Both the position numbers and the translations under genes were made by a program. A model generated the notes under the pieces. It was not told where the DNA came from and did no database searches. It worked only from the letters and a program-made list of their open reading frames with translations. Source: Flectonema sp. DT1601 (Eukaryota; Euglenozoa; Diplonemea; Diplonemida; Diplonemidae). Taken from it: a stretch of 64,000 bases of DNA. Location of the stretch: assembly GCA_964019425.1 (NCBI GenBank), contig OZ025838.1, forward strand, positions 448,501 to 512,500, in the 5' to 3' direction. Shown here piece after piece: positions 41,964 to 51,433 of this stretch; position 1 is the first letter of the stretch, and each line of letters starts with the position of its first letter.

Positions 41964-43013
41964 GTTTATCTTTTTTTTCATTCTTGCTTTTTTTTTTTTT
42001 TTTCTTTTTTTTTCCCTTCTGAATCTCGACTGGGAATTTAGTGGAAAAAAAAAAAAAAAAAAAAAAAGAACAAAAAAAATATTATTATGAACTAATAAAG
42101 AAAAAAATTTGTGGCTTGTCATTCCATCATTTAATATTATAAAATATTCACTAAAATAAATAATAACATATTTCGATATTTTCCATAACTGGAAAAAAAA
42201 AAAAAAAAAAAAGTCTACTGGAGTTAAAAACATAAAATCTGCTTTTAAAAAAACCGTTAAGTTTACTTTTTTCTTTTGAGAGAGGATTTTTTTCGTTTTT
42301 TTTTTTTTAAAATATTTTTAAAAAAAAATAAATAAATAAAACGTCCCCGATTTGTTTCTTGTGGGGGTGACTCGTGTCTATATCAATAGTCGAAAGTACA
42401 ATTATTTTTTTAAGCCTCTAAGTCTTTCTTAGTAAACCTTTTTATCCAACCAGCTCTCTGGTTTTCTAATTACTTTTACTACGAAGAGCTTCTTTAATCA
42501 CTGGCTTAGTGCGACTGTTGTTTTAAAAACAGCGTGTGTGCAATGTGGGTGATCGTACCCACGATTTTTTTTTTTTTTTTTTTTTTTTTTCCCCCCTCTC
42601 TCTTTTCTTCGCATTATTCTCCCTCTACATAAAAAAAAAAAAAAAAAAAAAAAAAAGAACGAATCGAATCGAAAAGAATGAAAGAAAAAACAAAAAAAAC
42701 AAAAAAAAATAGTCTAACTTCGGAAGTAGAAATTAATGATGTGCGTTCCTTATTCAAAGAACCTGACTGCGTGAATGAAATTAATGTCAGAAAACTATCA
42801 ACGAGATATTTTTTGTTTCGTCAGTAGTGCCAAAGGGTGTTCCTGAAGTCAGTTTTCTCCAATAAATTAGCAAGCAGGTTACGAGTGTATCCTCTAACTC
42901 CTTATCACTTTTTGAGGGTAACTGAAAGACGAGACAACGAATTAATTCAAAAAACAAAAAAACGGAAAAAAAAAAAAAATATATGAATCCAACATCCCAC
43001 TTAACTGTGGGGA
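41165..43013. repeat. Family of short CCCC...GGGG hairpins
   Basis: Five stem-loops with related cores lie in 1.9 kb: 41165-41188 (CTTCCCC/GGGGAAG), 41401-41422 (CCCAA/TTGGG), 41832-41860 (AACCTTCCCC/GGGGAGGTT, one bulge), 42342-42370 (TCCCC/GGGGG) and 42995-43013 (TCCCAC/GTGGGGA). Loops share a T-rich text (variants of 'AxTTxACTTGT'). Distances between them are ~235, 430, 510 and 650 bp. They stand out sharply in otherwise A/T-only sequence. The last ends ~117 bp upstream of the secreted-protein start codon. Confidence 0.5.
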
Positions 43014-43110
43014 GTTCCTTTCCAAAAACAAAGAAAACAAACTCGTCGACGTTGTTGCTCTTTAATTATTTATGTGCTATTTCACATCAAGATTTCATTT
43101 CCTCACTCTC

Positions 43111-45107
43111 CAGCATATCAAACACAACGATGAGGTCCATCGTTGCCCTACTCGCGGTGGGGAATGCAGTCGCCATCGGGGATGTGTTGGAGGAGAACCG
43201 AATGGGTCACCAGCGATTCTTCCCAAACTTTAAATACGAAGACTTCCCTTCAACAGTATCCAACGTTGAGGCACCACCAGTTCCTGGAAGGAACCCGCAC
43301 ATGGCTAACACGTCCCTCCCTTACCCAGACAACTTGCAGTGGTGTCTGAGTATCTTCAACAGAGGATGGGGTCTTCCAACTTCGTACATCGACGTGCTTC
43401 CAAACGGTCAAGTGTACTGGGCTACTAAGACTTACTTGGAGATGGGAGCGTTCACCGACAGCGGAAAGCGTGCGGACTTGGATTCGATCATTGCGATTCA
43501 GGAGAGAACCCTAACCCGTTACGGTCTTAACTTGTACGATGCGGCAGTTTGGGAGATCGCACTCACTCTGTGGGGAAGACACGACGTTGCCACAGTTTAC
43601 GAGAGGAACGTTTTGTATACGTCGACCACTGGACCTGCTGGCCGTAAGAATGGAAACCCAGGTGGGATTGTGAACCTTCGCGCTGACTCAGATGACTACC
43701 AGTACGGAGTTACAAAGCAGTCGGGATCAGCTCTGAAGACTATCACATACCCGGGAAACATCACTCACTTCACTCAGGGAACTGATGGAGAGCCATCGAA
43801 GACTGGTGTGAAGACGGGACCAGGAGCGATGTATTATCGTATTATTGGACCAAACTATCAGATGATTGATCCATTGAACGGACACTACGGCAACAGTTGG
43901 AAGTACCCATGGCCTAACTATGATGAGACCACCAAGTGGAACACTTACGGTCTGATCCATTTCAACGATTGGAAGCCGATCACCGGAGAGAACGTTTGGT
44001 CTTCGATGTTGGGACCGATCCAGTCACTTGGATTGGCGACGAACAACAACATGAGCAACACCACCTGTGGAAACCCAGGACACGTTCCGAACCTTGCTTG
44101 TACTTGGGAGGACTACGACCACGTGCCACCAGCAGTGCAGTTGGGGATCACCGTGCTTCCTGGTTTGGAGGCTCTCGGATCTGCGATGGGATCTCTGTAC
44201 CATTGCCCTTGGGGATCGAAGATCTTCCCTCCAGATCCAAGTGAGGGAGAGAACGTTTCCAACGAGAACAACTTCAGTGCGTACGCTTCTTTGAAGTTGT
44301 TGTACGAGACCCTCATGAACTACACTGGATGCACTTCACCTGATCCGCTCATCTCTTACGGGTGTACGACGTCGAAGAAATTGGTGGACGGTTTGGACAA
44401 GTGGTTCGACAACAACCAGATTCTCTCACCGAGGAGCCAGATTCCAGGAGGTCTGCAGGTAATTCCTCAGGGAGGACACATCAACGGCAGCGGATACTTC
44501 CCTGTTCCAATTGGTTCAGTTGCTGGTTTGGCTGTGGATTGCCAGACTTGGGGAATGACTGTGTTGGGTAAGGACCGCCTGGACTCGAAGTACGGAGCGA
44601 AAACTTCATACAATGTGTGGACCACAACTAAGAAGTACGCTGGGTACTACAAGGGTAACGTTCTCGCTGGAGTTGGTTACACTGACTTGACGAACTTGAA
44701 CACCAGCCAGCCTGTTGCACAGAACGACATCTGGTCAGCGGAGTGGACCTTTGGAGCGATCAACATGTGTCAAGTGTTGTCTGGACAATACGCGGCTTCT
44801 GGTGACCACGAGACGGCTGCTGATCTTCTGAGGGACGCGCAGTCGATGTACAACGAGGTGACGAAGTTGTGGCCTGAGGGTCTCCGCTTCCCTGACGGAT
44901 CATACGTGTACGCGAACCGTCGTTTCTTCATTCCGTGGGGATGGTTCTCCAACCCGATCTCTGCCACCTGTTCCACCGCTTGGTCGGTTCTGCAGGACCT
45001 GAACTTTGACCCATTTAACTACGGGGGTGGTAACAAGCCTCCTCTCGTGACTCCACCGCACTTGGTTGGAACCCATCCTTTTTACAAGGCAGGTTTGAGA
45101 AAGTAGG
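43111..45107 (+). repeat. Duplicated segment A (partner 46568-48564)
   Basis: Identity with the partner starts within a base of the splice-acceptor-like 'cag' and ends at the stop codon. Only five base differences occur in the 1977-bp coding part, at 43351, 43714, 44134, 44890 and 45076; all are third-position and silent. Sequences outside the segment are unrelated. Offset is 3457 bp, same strand. Confidence 0.95.
43130..45106 (+). CDS. Secreted glycosidase-like protein, copy A (658 aa)
   Basis: The ATG at 43130 begins a signal peptide (MRSIVALLAVGNAVAIG) 16 nt after a TCTCCAG acceptor-like site; the longer in-frame start at 42983 is not shared by copy B and is rejected. The mature protein has many N-glycosylation sequons, conserved aromatic-rich blocks ('SIFNRGWGLPTSYIDVLP', 'AVDCQTWGMTVLG', 'WSAEWTFGAINMCQVLSG') and a C-terminal 'FIPWGWFSNPISATCSTAWS' block. 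The helical spacing and the W/D/Q blocks resemble (alpha/alpha)6-barrel carbohydrate enzymes, but I cannot assign a family. Codons strongly prefer C/G endings, unlike neighbouring housekeeping genes, which suggests very high expression. The protein is identical to copy B at 46587. Confidence 0.85.
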   Translation: MRSIVALLAVGNAVAIGDVLEENRMGHQRFFPNFKYEDFPSTVSNVEAPPVPGRNPHMANTSLPYPDNLQWCLSIFNRGWGLPTSYIDVLPNGQVYWATKTYLEMGAFTDSGKRADLDSIIAIQERTLTRYGLNLYDAAVWEIALTLWGRHDVATVYERNVLYTSTTGPAGRKNGNPGGIVNLRADSDDYQYGVTKQSGSALKTITYPGNITHFTQGTDGEPSKTGVKTGPGAMYYRIIGPNYQMIDPLNGHYGNSWKYPWPNYDETTKWNTYGLIHFNDWKPITGENVWSSMLGPIQSLGLATNNNMSNTTCGNPGHVPNLACTWEDYDHVPPAVQLGITVLPGLEALGSAMGSLYHCPWGSKIFPPDPSEGENVSNENNFSAYASLKLLYETLMNYTGCTSPDPLISYGCTTSKKLVDGLDKWFDNNQILSPRSQIPGGLQVIPQGGHINGSGYFPVPIGSVAGLAVDCQTWGMTVLGKDRLDSKYGAKTSYNVWTTTKKYAGYYKGNVLAGVGYTDLTNLNTSQPVAQNDIWSAEWTFGAINMCQVLSGQYAASGDHETAADLLRDAQSMYNEVTKLWPEGLRFPDGSYVYANRRFFIPWGWFSNPISATCSTAWSVLQDLNFDPFNYGGGNKPPLVTPPHLVGTHPFYKAGLRK

Positions 45108-45477
45108 AATCGTGTTGCAACTGTTTTGTTTTTATATGCATGGAGAAGGTGACTTCTCTTTATTTATTAAATTCCCTTTCATTTCCTTTTCCTTTTTTTT
45201 TTCCCTTCTTTTTTTTTAAGTGGATTCTGGTGTTCTCCCTCTCCGCTGTTACGGTGTTAGTGATCTGTGGCGTTATCACGATTTAAAACTTGTCTTTTAT
45301 TGCGTTTTAACTTTAGCACCTAGTATCAAAATACCTAGTTTGATTTTCTCAATAAACTGTCTGCATTTAAACATGCAAGAAAAAGTGTTTCAGCTTTAGT
45401 GAGGTTTTGAATTCTGTTTGTGATTATGAAACAGCTCGTACATATTTTTTTTATCCTTCACAAAGACACCTCTTAAA
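45107..45477 (+). other. Intergenic: 3' UTR of copy A and leader of tepsin-like gene
   Basis: T-rich, with an AATAAA signal at ~45351 that could direct polyadenylation of copy A. A T/C tract ends in 'cacaAAG' at ~45464-45466, shortly before the next ATG. Nothing else seen. Confidence 0.55.
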
Positions 45478-46392
45478 ATGATACACACTGTAGTAGAAGG
45501 AATCGGTGGTTTGTTCAATAAAAGTGAAGTAGTTGCAGCAACATCTGACACTGCGGAACTCCCTTCTGCATATTCAGTCGATCAGATAATTTCTTGTAGT
45601 ATGTTATCACTACTGGAGATAACAAAATTAGTAACAACATTACTGGAACGTGCAGAGTCTGGAGGTGCAAACCAAAGGTTTAAAGCAGTGAGGATAATGT
45701 TAGAAGGAAGCAAAAAGGGACATGTTAACTTTAGACTTGAAGTTAGAGGTACTTGTATTGGTGTATTAAGAAAGCTAACTGGATGGGAAGGTCCGAGTGA
45801 TCCAGCTTATGGAGACTACTACAATGAGAGACTACGAAGTATTGCATCTGAATGTTTGTCGGTTGCTTTAAGTGATGATTTTGATAGTGTTGAAAGACGG
45901 ACTCATGCAGACCGTATTGTTGGTTATGGACAACTAAATCAACCTCCTGAATCCGGAAACTGGTTGTCTAATAATATTACTTCGTGGTCGGCATGGGCTG
46001 GTTCTTGGGTTGGTTATGAGATATCTTCTTTAGCTCAACCGGTACCACCACCACCACCTCCTTCTTCTTATTCTGTACCTGATTTAGTAAACACGGATCT
46101 GTCCTCATCTGTTTGCTGTTTAAAAACTGTATTTAAGCCTCCGACGAAACCAAAAGTTGTTCCACCTCAGAAGGCAATGTTTTCATCGAAGCATCCACTC
46201 TCTCTGTCACATCCATGGCAGCATCGATTGACTTACATACGATCTGTTAAGAGAGATTGTAGAACTACATCAGGGCGTGAAACACATTCTCAGGATTCAG
46301 AATTACTTGAAAGGCTTCAAAAACAAGATCAGTGTTCACAGGCATCAGTCAAAATAGCTGCCAATAAATTAATCAGCATTCTCACTAACTGA
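45478..46392 (+). CDS. Tepsin-like ENTH/VHS-domain protein
   Basis: Codes for 304 residues. Residues ~35-140 fit the ENTH/VHS-type helical domain of tepsin (AP-4 accessory protein) and plant MTV1: 'NQRFKAVRIMLEGSKKGHVN' and 'FRLEVRG' followed by 'GPSDPAYGDYYNERLRSIAS', matching the family pattern of 'K.G...FR', then 'G.pDP.hGD..y..vR..A'. The middle is Pro-rich (VPPPPPPSS), and a short helix ends the protein. In known systems tepsin binds AP-4 and acts in trans-Golgi sorting. The usual C-terminal AP-4-binding motifs are not evident. A/T-ending codons dominate, in contrast with the two secreted-protein copies on either side. Confidence 0.65.
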   Translation: MIHTVVEGIGGLFNKSEVVAATSDTAELPSAYSVDQIISCSMLSLLEITKLVTTLLERAESGGANQRFKAVRIMLEGSKKGHVNFRLEVRGTCIGVLRKLTGWEGPSDPAYGDYYNERLRSIASECLSVALSDDFDSVERRTHADRIVGYGQLNQPPESGNWLSNNITSWSAWAGSWVGYEISSLAQPVPPPPPPSSYSVPDLVNTDLSSSVCCLKTVFKPPTKPKVVPPQKAMFSSKHPLSLSHPWQHRLTYIRSVKRDCRTTSGRETHSQDSELLERLQKQDQCSQASVKIAANKLISILTN

Positions 46393-46586
46393 TAGTACTT
46401 TCCCTTTACACTGTAGAATGCTATTATGGTCTTTTACGTTCATCACAAGCATTTATCGTTCGTTAGAAAGACAATTACTTTAATGTATTTCTTGCCCTTT
46501 CGGTAAGCTTACCGAAACTATTTACGAGAGATATTTGTTTTATTAATGTAACATCACCTAATTCTTTCAGCATATCAAACACAACG

Positions 46587-48563
46587 ATGAGGTCCATCGT
46601 TGCCCTACTCGCGGTGGGGAATGCAGTCGCCATCGGGGATGTGTTGGAGGAGAACCGAATGGGTCACCAGCGATTCTTCCCAAACTTTAAATACGAAGAC
46701 TTCCCTTCAACAGTATCCAACGTTGAGGCACCACCAGTTCCTGGAAGGAACCCGCACATGGCTAACACGTCCCTCCCTTACCCAGACAACTTGCAGTGGT
46801 GTCTGAGCATCTTCAACAGAGGATGGGGTCTTCCAACTTCGTACATCGACGTGCTTCCAAACGGTCAAGTGTACTGGGCTACTAAGACTTACTTGGAGAT
46901 GGGAGCGTTCACCGACAGCGGAAAGCGTGCGGACTTGGATTCGATCATTGCGATTCAGGAGAGAACCCTAACCCGTTACGGTCTTAACTTGTACGATGCG
47001 GCAGTTTGGGAGATCGCACTCACTCTGTGGGGAAGACACGACGTTGCCACAGTTTACGAGAGGAACGTTTTGTATACGTCGACCACTGGACCTGCTGGCC
47101 GTAAGAATGGAAACCCAGGTGGGATTGTGAACCTTCGCGCTGACTCAGATGACTACCAGTACGGAGTTACGAAGCAGTCGGGATCAGCTCTGAAGACTAT
47201 CACATACCCGGGAAACATCACTCACTTCACTCAGGGAACTGATGGAGAGCCATCGAAGACTGGTGTGAAGACGGGACCAGGAGCGATGTATTATCGTATT
47301 ATTGGACCAAACTATCAGATGATTGATCCATTGAACGGACACTACGGCAACAGTTGGAAGTACCCATGGCCTAACTATGATGAGACCACCAAGTGGAACA
47401 CTTACGGTCTGATCCATTTCAACGATTGGAAGCCGATCACCGGAGAGAACGTTTGGTCTTCGATGTTGGGACCGATCCAGTCACTTGGATTGGCGACGAA
47501 CAACAACATGAGCAACACCACCTGTGGAAACCCAGGACACGTTCCGAACCTTGCTTGTACTTGGGAGGACTACGACCACGTGCCACCAGCGGTGCAGTTG
47601 GGGATCACCGTGCTTCCTGGTTTGGAGGCTCTCGGATCTGCGATGGGATCTCTGTACCATTGCCCTTGGGGATCGAAGATCTTCCCTCCAGATCCAAGTG
47701 AGGGAGAGAACGTTTCCAACGAGAACAACTTCAGTGCGTACGCTTCTTTGAAGTTGTTGTACGAGACCCTCATGAACTACACTGGATGCACTTCACCTGA
47801 TCCGCTCATCTCTTACGGGTGTACGACGTCGAAGAAATTGGTGGACGGTTTGGACAAGTGGTTCGACAACAACCAGATTCTCTCACCGAGGAGCCAGATT
47901 CCAGGAGGTCTGCAGGTAATTCCTCAGGGAGGACACATCAACGGCAGCGGATACTTCCCTGTTCCAATTGGTTCAGTTGCTGGTTTGGCTGTGGATTGCC
48001 AGACTTGGGGAATGACTGTGTTGGGTAAGGACCGCCTGGACTCGAAGTACGGAGCGAAAACTTCATACAATGTGTGGACCACAACTAAGAAGTACGCTGG
48101 GTACTACAAGGGTAACGTTCTCGCTGGAGTTGGTTACACTGACTTGACGAACTTGAACACCAGCCAGCCTGTTGCACAGAACGACATCTGGTCAGCGGAG
48201 TGGACCTTTGGAGCGATCAACATGTGTCAAGTGTTGTCTGGACAATACGCGGCTTCTGGTGACCACGAGACGGCTGCTGATCTTCTGAGGGACGCGCAGT
48301 CGATGTACAACGAGGTGACGAAGTTGTGGCCTGAGGGTCTCCGCTTTCCTGACGGATCATACGTGTACGCGAACCGTCGTTTCTTCATTCCGTGGGGATG
48401 GTTCTCCAACCCGATCTCTGCCACCTGTTCCACCGCTTGGTCGGTTCTGCAGGACCTGAACTTTGACCCATTTAACTACGGGGGTGGTAACAAGCCTCCT
48501 CTCGTGACTCCACCGCACTTGGTTGGAACCCACCCTTTTTACAAGGCAGGTTTGAGAAAGTAG
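46587..48563 (+). CDS. Secreted glycosidase-like protein, copy B (658 aa)
   Basis: Product identical to copy A at 43130 (658 residues); only five silent base differences. The ATG follows TTTCAG (46569-46570) by the same 16 nt. The intergenic stretch to the tepsin-like gene is just 194 bp, and flanking sequences show no similarity to those of copy A. It has the same signal peptide, glycosylation sites and aromatic blocks. It is clearly intact and, given its codon use, probably highly expressed. Confidence 0.85.
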   Translation: MRSIVALLAVGNAVAIGDVLEENRMGHQRFFPNFKYEDFPSTVSNVEAPPVPGRNPHMANTSLPYPDNLQWCLSIFNRGWGLPTSYIDVLPNGQVYWATKTYLEMGAFTDSGKRADLDSIIAIQERTLTRYGLNLYDAAVWEIALTLWGRHDVATVYERNVLYTSTTGPAGRKNGNPGGIVNLRADSDDYQYGVTKQSGSALKTITYPGNITHFTQGTDGEPSKTGVKTGPGAMYYRIIGPNYQMIDPLNGHYGNSWKYPWPNYDETTKWNTYGLIHFNDWKPITGENVWSSMLGPIQSLGLATNNNMSNTTCGNPGHVPNLACTWEDYDHVPPAVQLGITVLPGLEALGSAMGSLYHCPWGSKIFPPDPSEGENVSNENNFSAYASLKLLYETLMNYTGCTSPDPLISYGCTTSKKLVDGLDKWFDNNQILSPRSQIPGGLQVIPQGGHINGSGYFPVPIGSVAGLAVDCQTWGMTVLGKDRLDSKYGAKTSYNVWTTTKKYAGYYKGNVLAGVGYTDLTNLNTSQPVAQNDIWSAEWTFGAINMCQVLSGQYAASGDHETAADLLRDAQSMYNEVTKLWPEGLRFPDGSYVYANRRFFIPWGWFSNPISATCSTAWSVLQDLNFDPFNYGGGNKPPLVTPPHLVGTHPFYKAGLRK

Positions 48564-49483
48564 GGGAATTACAAAATAATAAAAAATTAAGAAAGAACAA
48601 AACCATGATAAAGGATCCAACTGACAATGAATTCACACAGCCAGTGCTGTGTAGAGTGTATTGAGAAAACGTGACAGTCACCAAGTTTGAAACTCGTGGG
48701 TTCGCATTGATGTCCTTTGGCACCTTTTTCTGTGAATGAAAAAAAAAAAAAGAAAACGAGTGCAAAAAATTGAAAAACTTTTCCCAAATTCCCTTTCGTT
48801 TTTCCTGTTGTTGTTTATTATTTTGAAGAAGTGTTTCATCTCATTAAATCTACACAACGAGACTAAGCAGGACAGGTAGGATACCTCCCCCTTCATTGTA
48901 AGACCCCAAAATAATATGATTTTACTTTACCTTCGACTTCTCGTTTAAGGATTTGGTAAGAACCACCCGATAAACGTCTGTTGGAAATTAACCATACAAG
49001 GAAATTGGTGCACCCCCTGCTTCTATTTAGTCTTTTGTATTTTTTTTATTTTAGTGTAGCTGTGGAGCTGTGTGAATATTTGTTTCGCTTGATTTCTGAG
49101 AGAAACTAACATACGATTCCAACCAGCTTACTTGGTTTTCTACCCAATCTGTGCGACTGGTTTGAGTAACCACATCCAACCATATTGATGCAAATATATC
49201 GGGGAAAAAAAAGAGAAAAAACCTTTTCACTTTTTTTCCCTTTCCAGTTTCGTCATTTTTGCAGCTTGCCTTTTATTACCCGGTCGTTTTTCTCATTGTG
49301 TTTTGTGTAGAAGTGATTCATTTATGATGCCTTTTTTTTTCCCCCCTTCCTTCCCAAAGGAAACAAAATAAAAAATATAAACTGTTAACCTTGATAAGGT
49401 AATTGTGTAGTGTTTTCTAACATGTTCGAAGAAGAATTTTTTCTTTTTTTTTTAAAAAATCAAAACACCCAGAAAATAAAACA
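48564..49483 (+). other. Intergenic region, 0.9 kb
   Basis: AT-rich with T-runs; no coding frame of convincing composition on either strand. It contains two 'accagctt/ctggttt' patches near 49124 and 49157. Its right end is an A/C-rich stretch with an AG at 49471-49472, 11 nt before the next ATG. Confidence 0.6.
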
Positions 49484-51433
49484 ATGAAAACAACCTTAAT
49501 CATACTAACCACACTATGTGTGGCAGTATTGAGTGACGACCCTTGCAAGGCAGAGACAAGCTGTACCAGTTGCATTGACATGGTTGGTTGCGGATGGTGC
49601 AGTACGGATGTTATATACACTGACGGATCTGTTGGAGCTCACTGTGCAGGACCAAAGTTTGGAAAGCCGTTTTCATGTTTGGGAATCTATTCAACAGAAA
49701 CTTGTATTGCTGGATGGACGTGTAACAACTCAACAATGCAATGTCATCAGAGTGCTCCAGGAACTGGTTTTCCAAAGGCTGAGTGTGAATCAAAATGCAA
49801 GGCGACACCGACACCTGTTGGAGAAGTGTTTTTGTGTAACAAAACAACTCACCAATGTGATGAAGTTCCCCCAGGTACTCCTGGTAGCGGATCGCTTGCA
49901 CTTTGTAAGCAGATTTGTGGAAATACTCCGCCAAGTCCTCCATCACCGCCATCCCCACCATCACCACCTTCACCGCCATCACCACCATCACCACCAGCAG
50001 CAGTTTACAAATGTAATACGACTGAGATGAAGTGTAAGGTTGTAAAGTCTGGAACATCAGGTGCTACATCATTAGCTGTTTGTCAACAAGATTGCAAAAC
50101 TACTTTTACATGTCTTTCTAACTATACATGCGTTAAACACATCGGATCAGGAAGCGCAAACCTAACTGAGTGTGAGAAAACTTGCAAGGTTCCTCCACCA
50201 ACTCCAGGACCACCAGCTGGACTTTTAGGAATCTGGAGAGGTCTGTACATCTACAATGGAACTGCTAATTCTCTTATTGGAGAGGTAGACGTTGAGTTCA
50301 CTTCTACTAACGTCACAATTGTTGGAGAACACGATTTAGTTTTATTCGGAAACGTCTCCACTGGTGTCGATAAAGACATCGAAATCACCGTCACTCAGGG
50401 ATACGGAACTGGTCAAATTATTAAGGGTTTGTCTTCAGTTCTTGGACAGGGACCACAAACTGAATTTTTAGAACTTGCTTTGGGTACCCCTGGAGGTGCA
50501 CTTCCATCTAGCATTAATGATGCTATGAGTGGAAATAGTAAAGTATTATTTCTAGCTAAGTGTATCGATAAACCTTTGTGTACATTCCACATGCAGTACT
50601 CTCCAAAAGTAAGAAGTGTCAGTATTACTGATCCGTGTTCTTCTCATGGTTCATCTTGTAAGGATTGTTTAGCCTCAGACCCTCAATGTGGATGGTGCTC
50701 TCAGAATGTTAACTACACAAGTGGAGTTGAAGGAACTCAGTGTGCTGGCGTAAACGAGGGAATCACTCCATTCGTTTGTTACGGACAGTTCTCAACTGAT
50801 TCTTGTCTTGTTGGTTACAAGTGCAACTACACAACTGGAAAATGTGAAGATGCAGGAGAAGGTGGTGGTATCCCTCTTGATCAATGTAGAGCCGAATGCC
50901 ATGTTGGACCAAGCCCTTCACCATCACCACCGTCCCCACCAACACCACCAACAAACTTATACAAGTGTAATTTTACTTCTCTTCAGTGTGAGCAGACTCC
51001 TGGTTCCAGAACTCCAAAAGACCAATGTCAGGCATTCTGTATCAAACCAAAGCCAGGACCACCATCAGTGTTGATTGGTGACTGGAGAGGATTACAGATT
51101 CGTCAGCAATACATTGCTGGAGAGTACGACTTAACTTTTAGTAACACAACCGCAAGCATGATTCAAGACGGTACCTTGTTATGGAATGCCACAGTATCAA
51201 CTTACGGTAATGTTTATCTCAGATTTGATATAACAACTGGACCACATGCAGGAACTACTTTAAACGCGATGTACCAAGTGACTGCATCGGTTGCAACAGA
51301 AGTATCTGCGATGACAATTGCTTGGAGTGAGTTCGATGGTGACATGCCGTCGTCATTCAATTCAGCCATGACTGCTCCACAGAATGAACATTACTTTATC
51401 AAATGTCTTCCAGGCACTCCTTGTCATTTTTAA
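49484..51433 (+). CDS. Secreted Cys-rich protein with duplicated PSI-like / beta-domain architecture
   Basis: Codes for 649 residues with a signal peptide (MKTTLIILTTLCVAVLS). Two halves share one plan: a PSI-like module ('DPCKAETSCTSC...CGWCS' at ~20-45 and 'DPCSSHGSSCKDC...CGWCS' at ~385-410), short Cys repeats of the form 'KCN.T...C......C...C', a Pro linker (an SPP repeat in half 1, 'SPSPSPPSPPTPP' in half 2), and a beta-rich domain opening 'GIWRGLYIYNG' or 'GDWRGLQIRQQ' and closing with a Cys pair ('AKCIDKPLC', 'IKCLPGTPC'). Half 1 has more Cys repeats than half 2. It lacks a membrane anchor, so it is probably exported. The beta domain is not one I can name. Confidence 0.85.
   Translation: MKTTLIILTTLCVAVLSDDPCKAETSCTSCIDMVGCGWCSTDVIYTDGSVGAHCAGPKFGKPFSCLGIYSTETCIAGWTCNNSTMQCHQSAPGTGFPKAECESKCKATPTPVGEVFLCNKTTHQCDEVPPGTPGSGSLALCKQICGNTPPSPPSPPSPPSPPSPPSPPSPPAAVYKCNTTEMKCKVVKSGTSGATSLAVCQQDCKTTFTCLSNYTCVKHIGSGSANLTECEKTCKVPPPTPGPPAGLLGIWRGLYIYNGTANSLIGEVDVEFTSTNVTIVGEHDLVLFGNVSTGVDKDIEITVTQGYGTGQIIKGLSSVLGQGPQTEFLELALGTPGGALPSSINDAMSGNSKVLFLAKCIDKPLCTFHMQYSPKVRSVSITDPCSSHGSSCKDCLASDPQCGWCSQNVNYTSGVEGTQCAGVNEGITPFVCYGQFSTDSCLVGYKCNYTTGKCEDAGEGGGIPLDQCRAECHVGPSPSPSPPSPPTPPTNLYKCNFTSLQCEQTPGSRTPKDQCQAFCIKPKPGPPSVLIGDWRGLQIRQQYIAGEYDLTFSNTTASMIQDGTLLWNATVSTYGNVYLRFDITTGPHAGTTLNAMYQVTASVATEVSAMTIAWSEFDGDMPSSFNSAMTAPQNEHYFIKCLPGTPCHF

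Larger units (their letters stand above)
39704..43129 (+). other. 3.4 kb low-complexity gene desert
   Basis: Dominated by A-runs and T-runs of 15-45 bases (for example ~39780-39803, 40991-41018, 41050-41082, 41939-41960, 42045-42067, 42566-42590, 42630-42656) and a TTTA microsatellite at ~41513-41540. Apparent frames are poly-Lys/Phe artefacts. One short frame at 40817-40937 (MTLQTVKTPRRKYLSLSQHP) has normal composition and reaches a GTAGGT, so it might be an orphan first exon, but no partner exon is found. The region also holds several C/G hairpins and a candidate structured RNA, listed separately. Confidence 0.65.

Noticed and set aside
41871-42233. Minus-strand 120-codon frame
   Set aside because: Made of Phe and Lys homopolymer translations.
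42983-43129. N-terminal 49-codon extension of secreted protein copy A
   Set aside because: It crosses a likely splice acceptor, is not present at copy B, and would bury the signal peptide.
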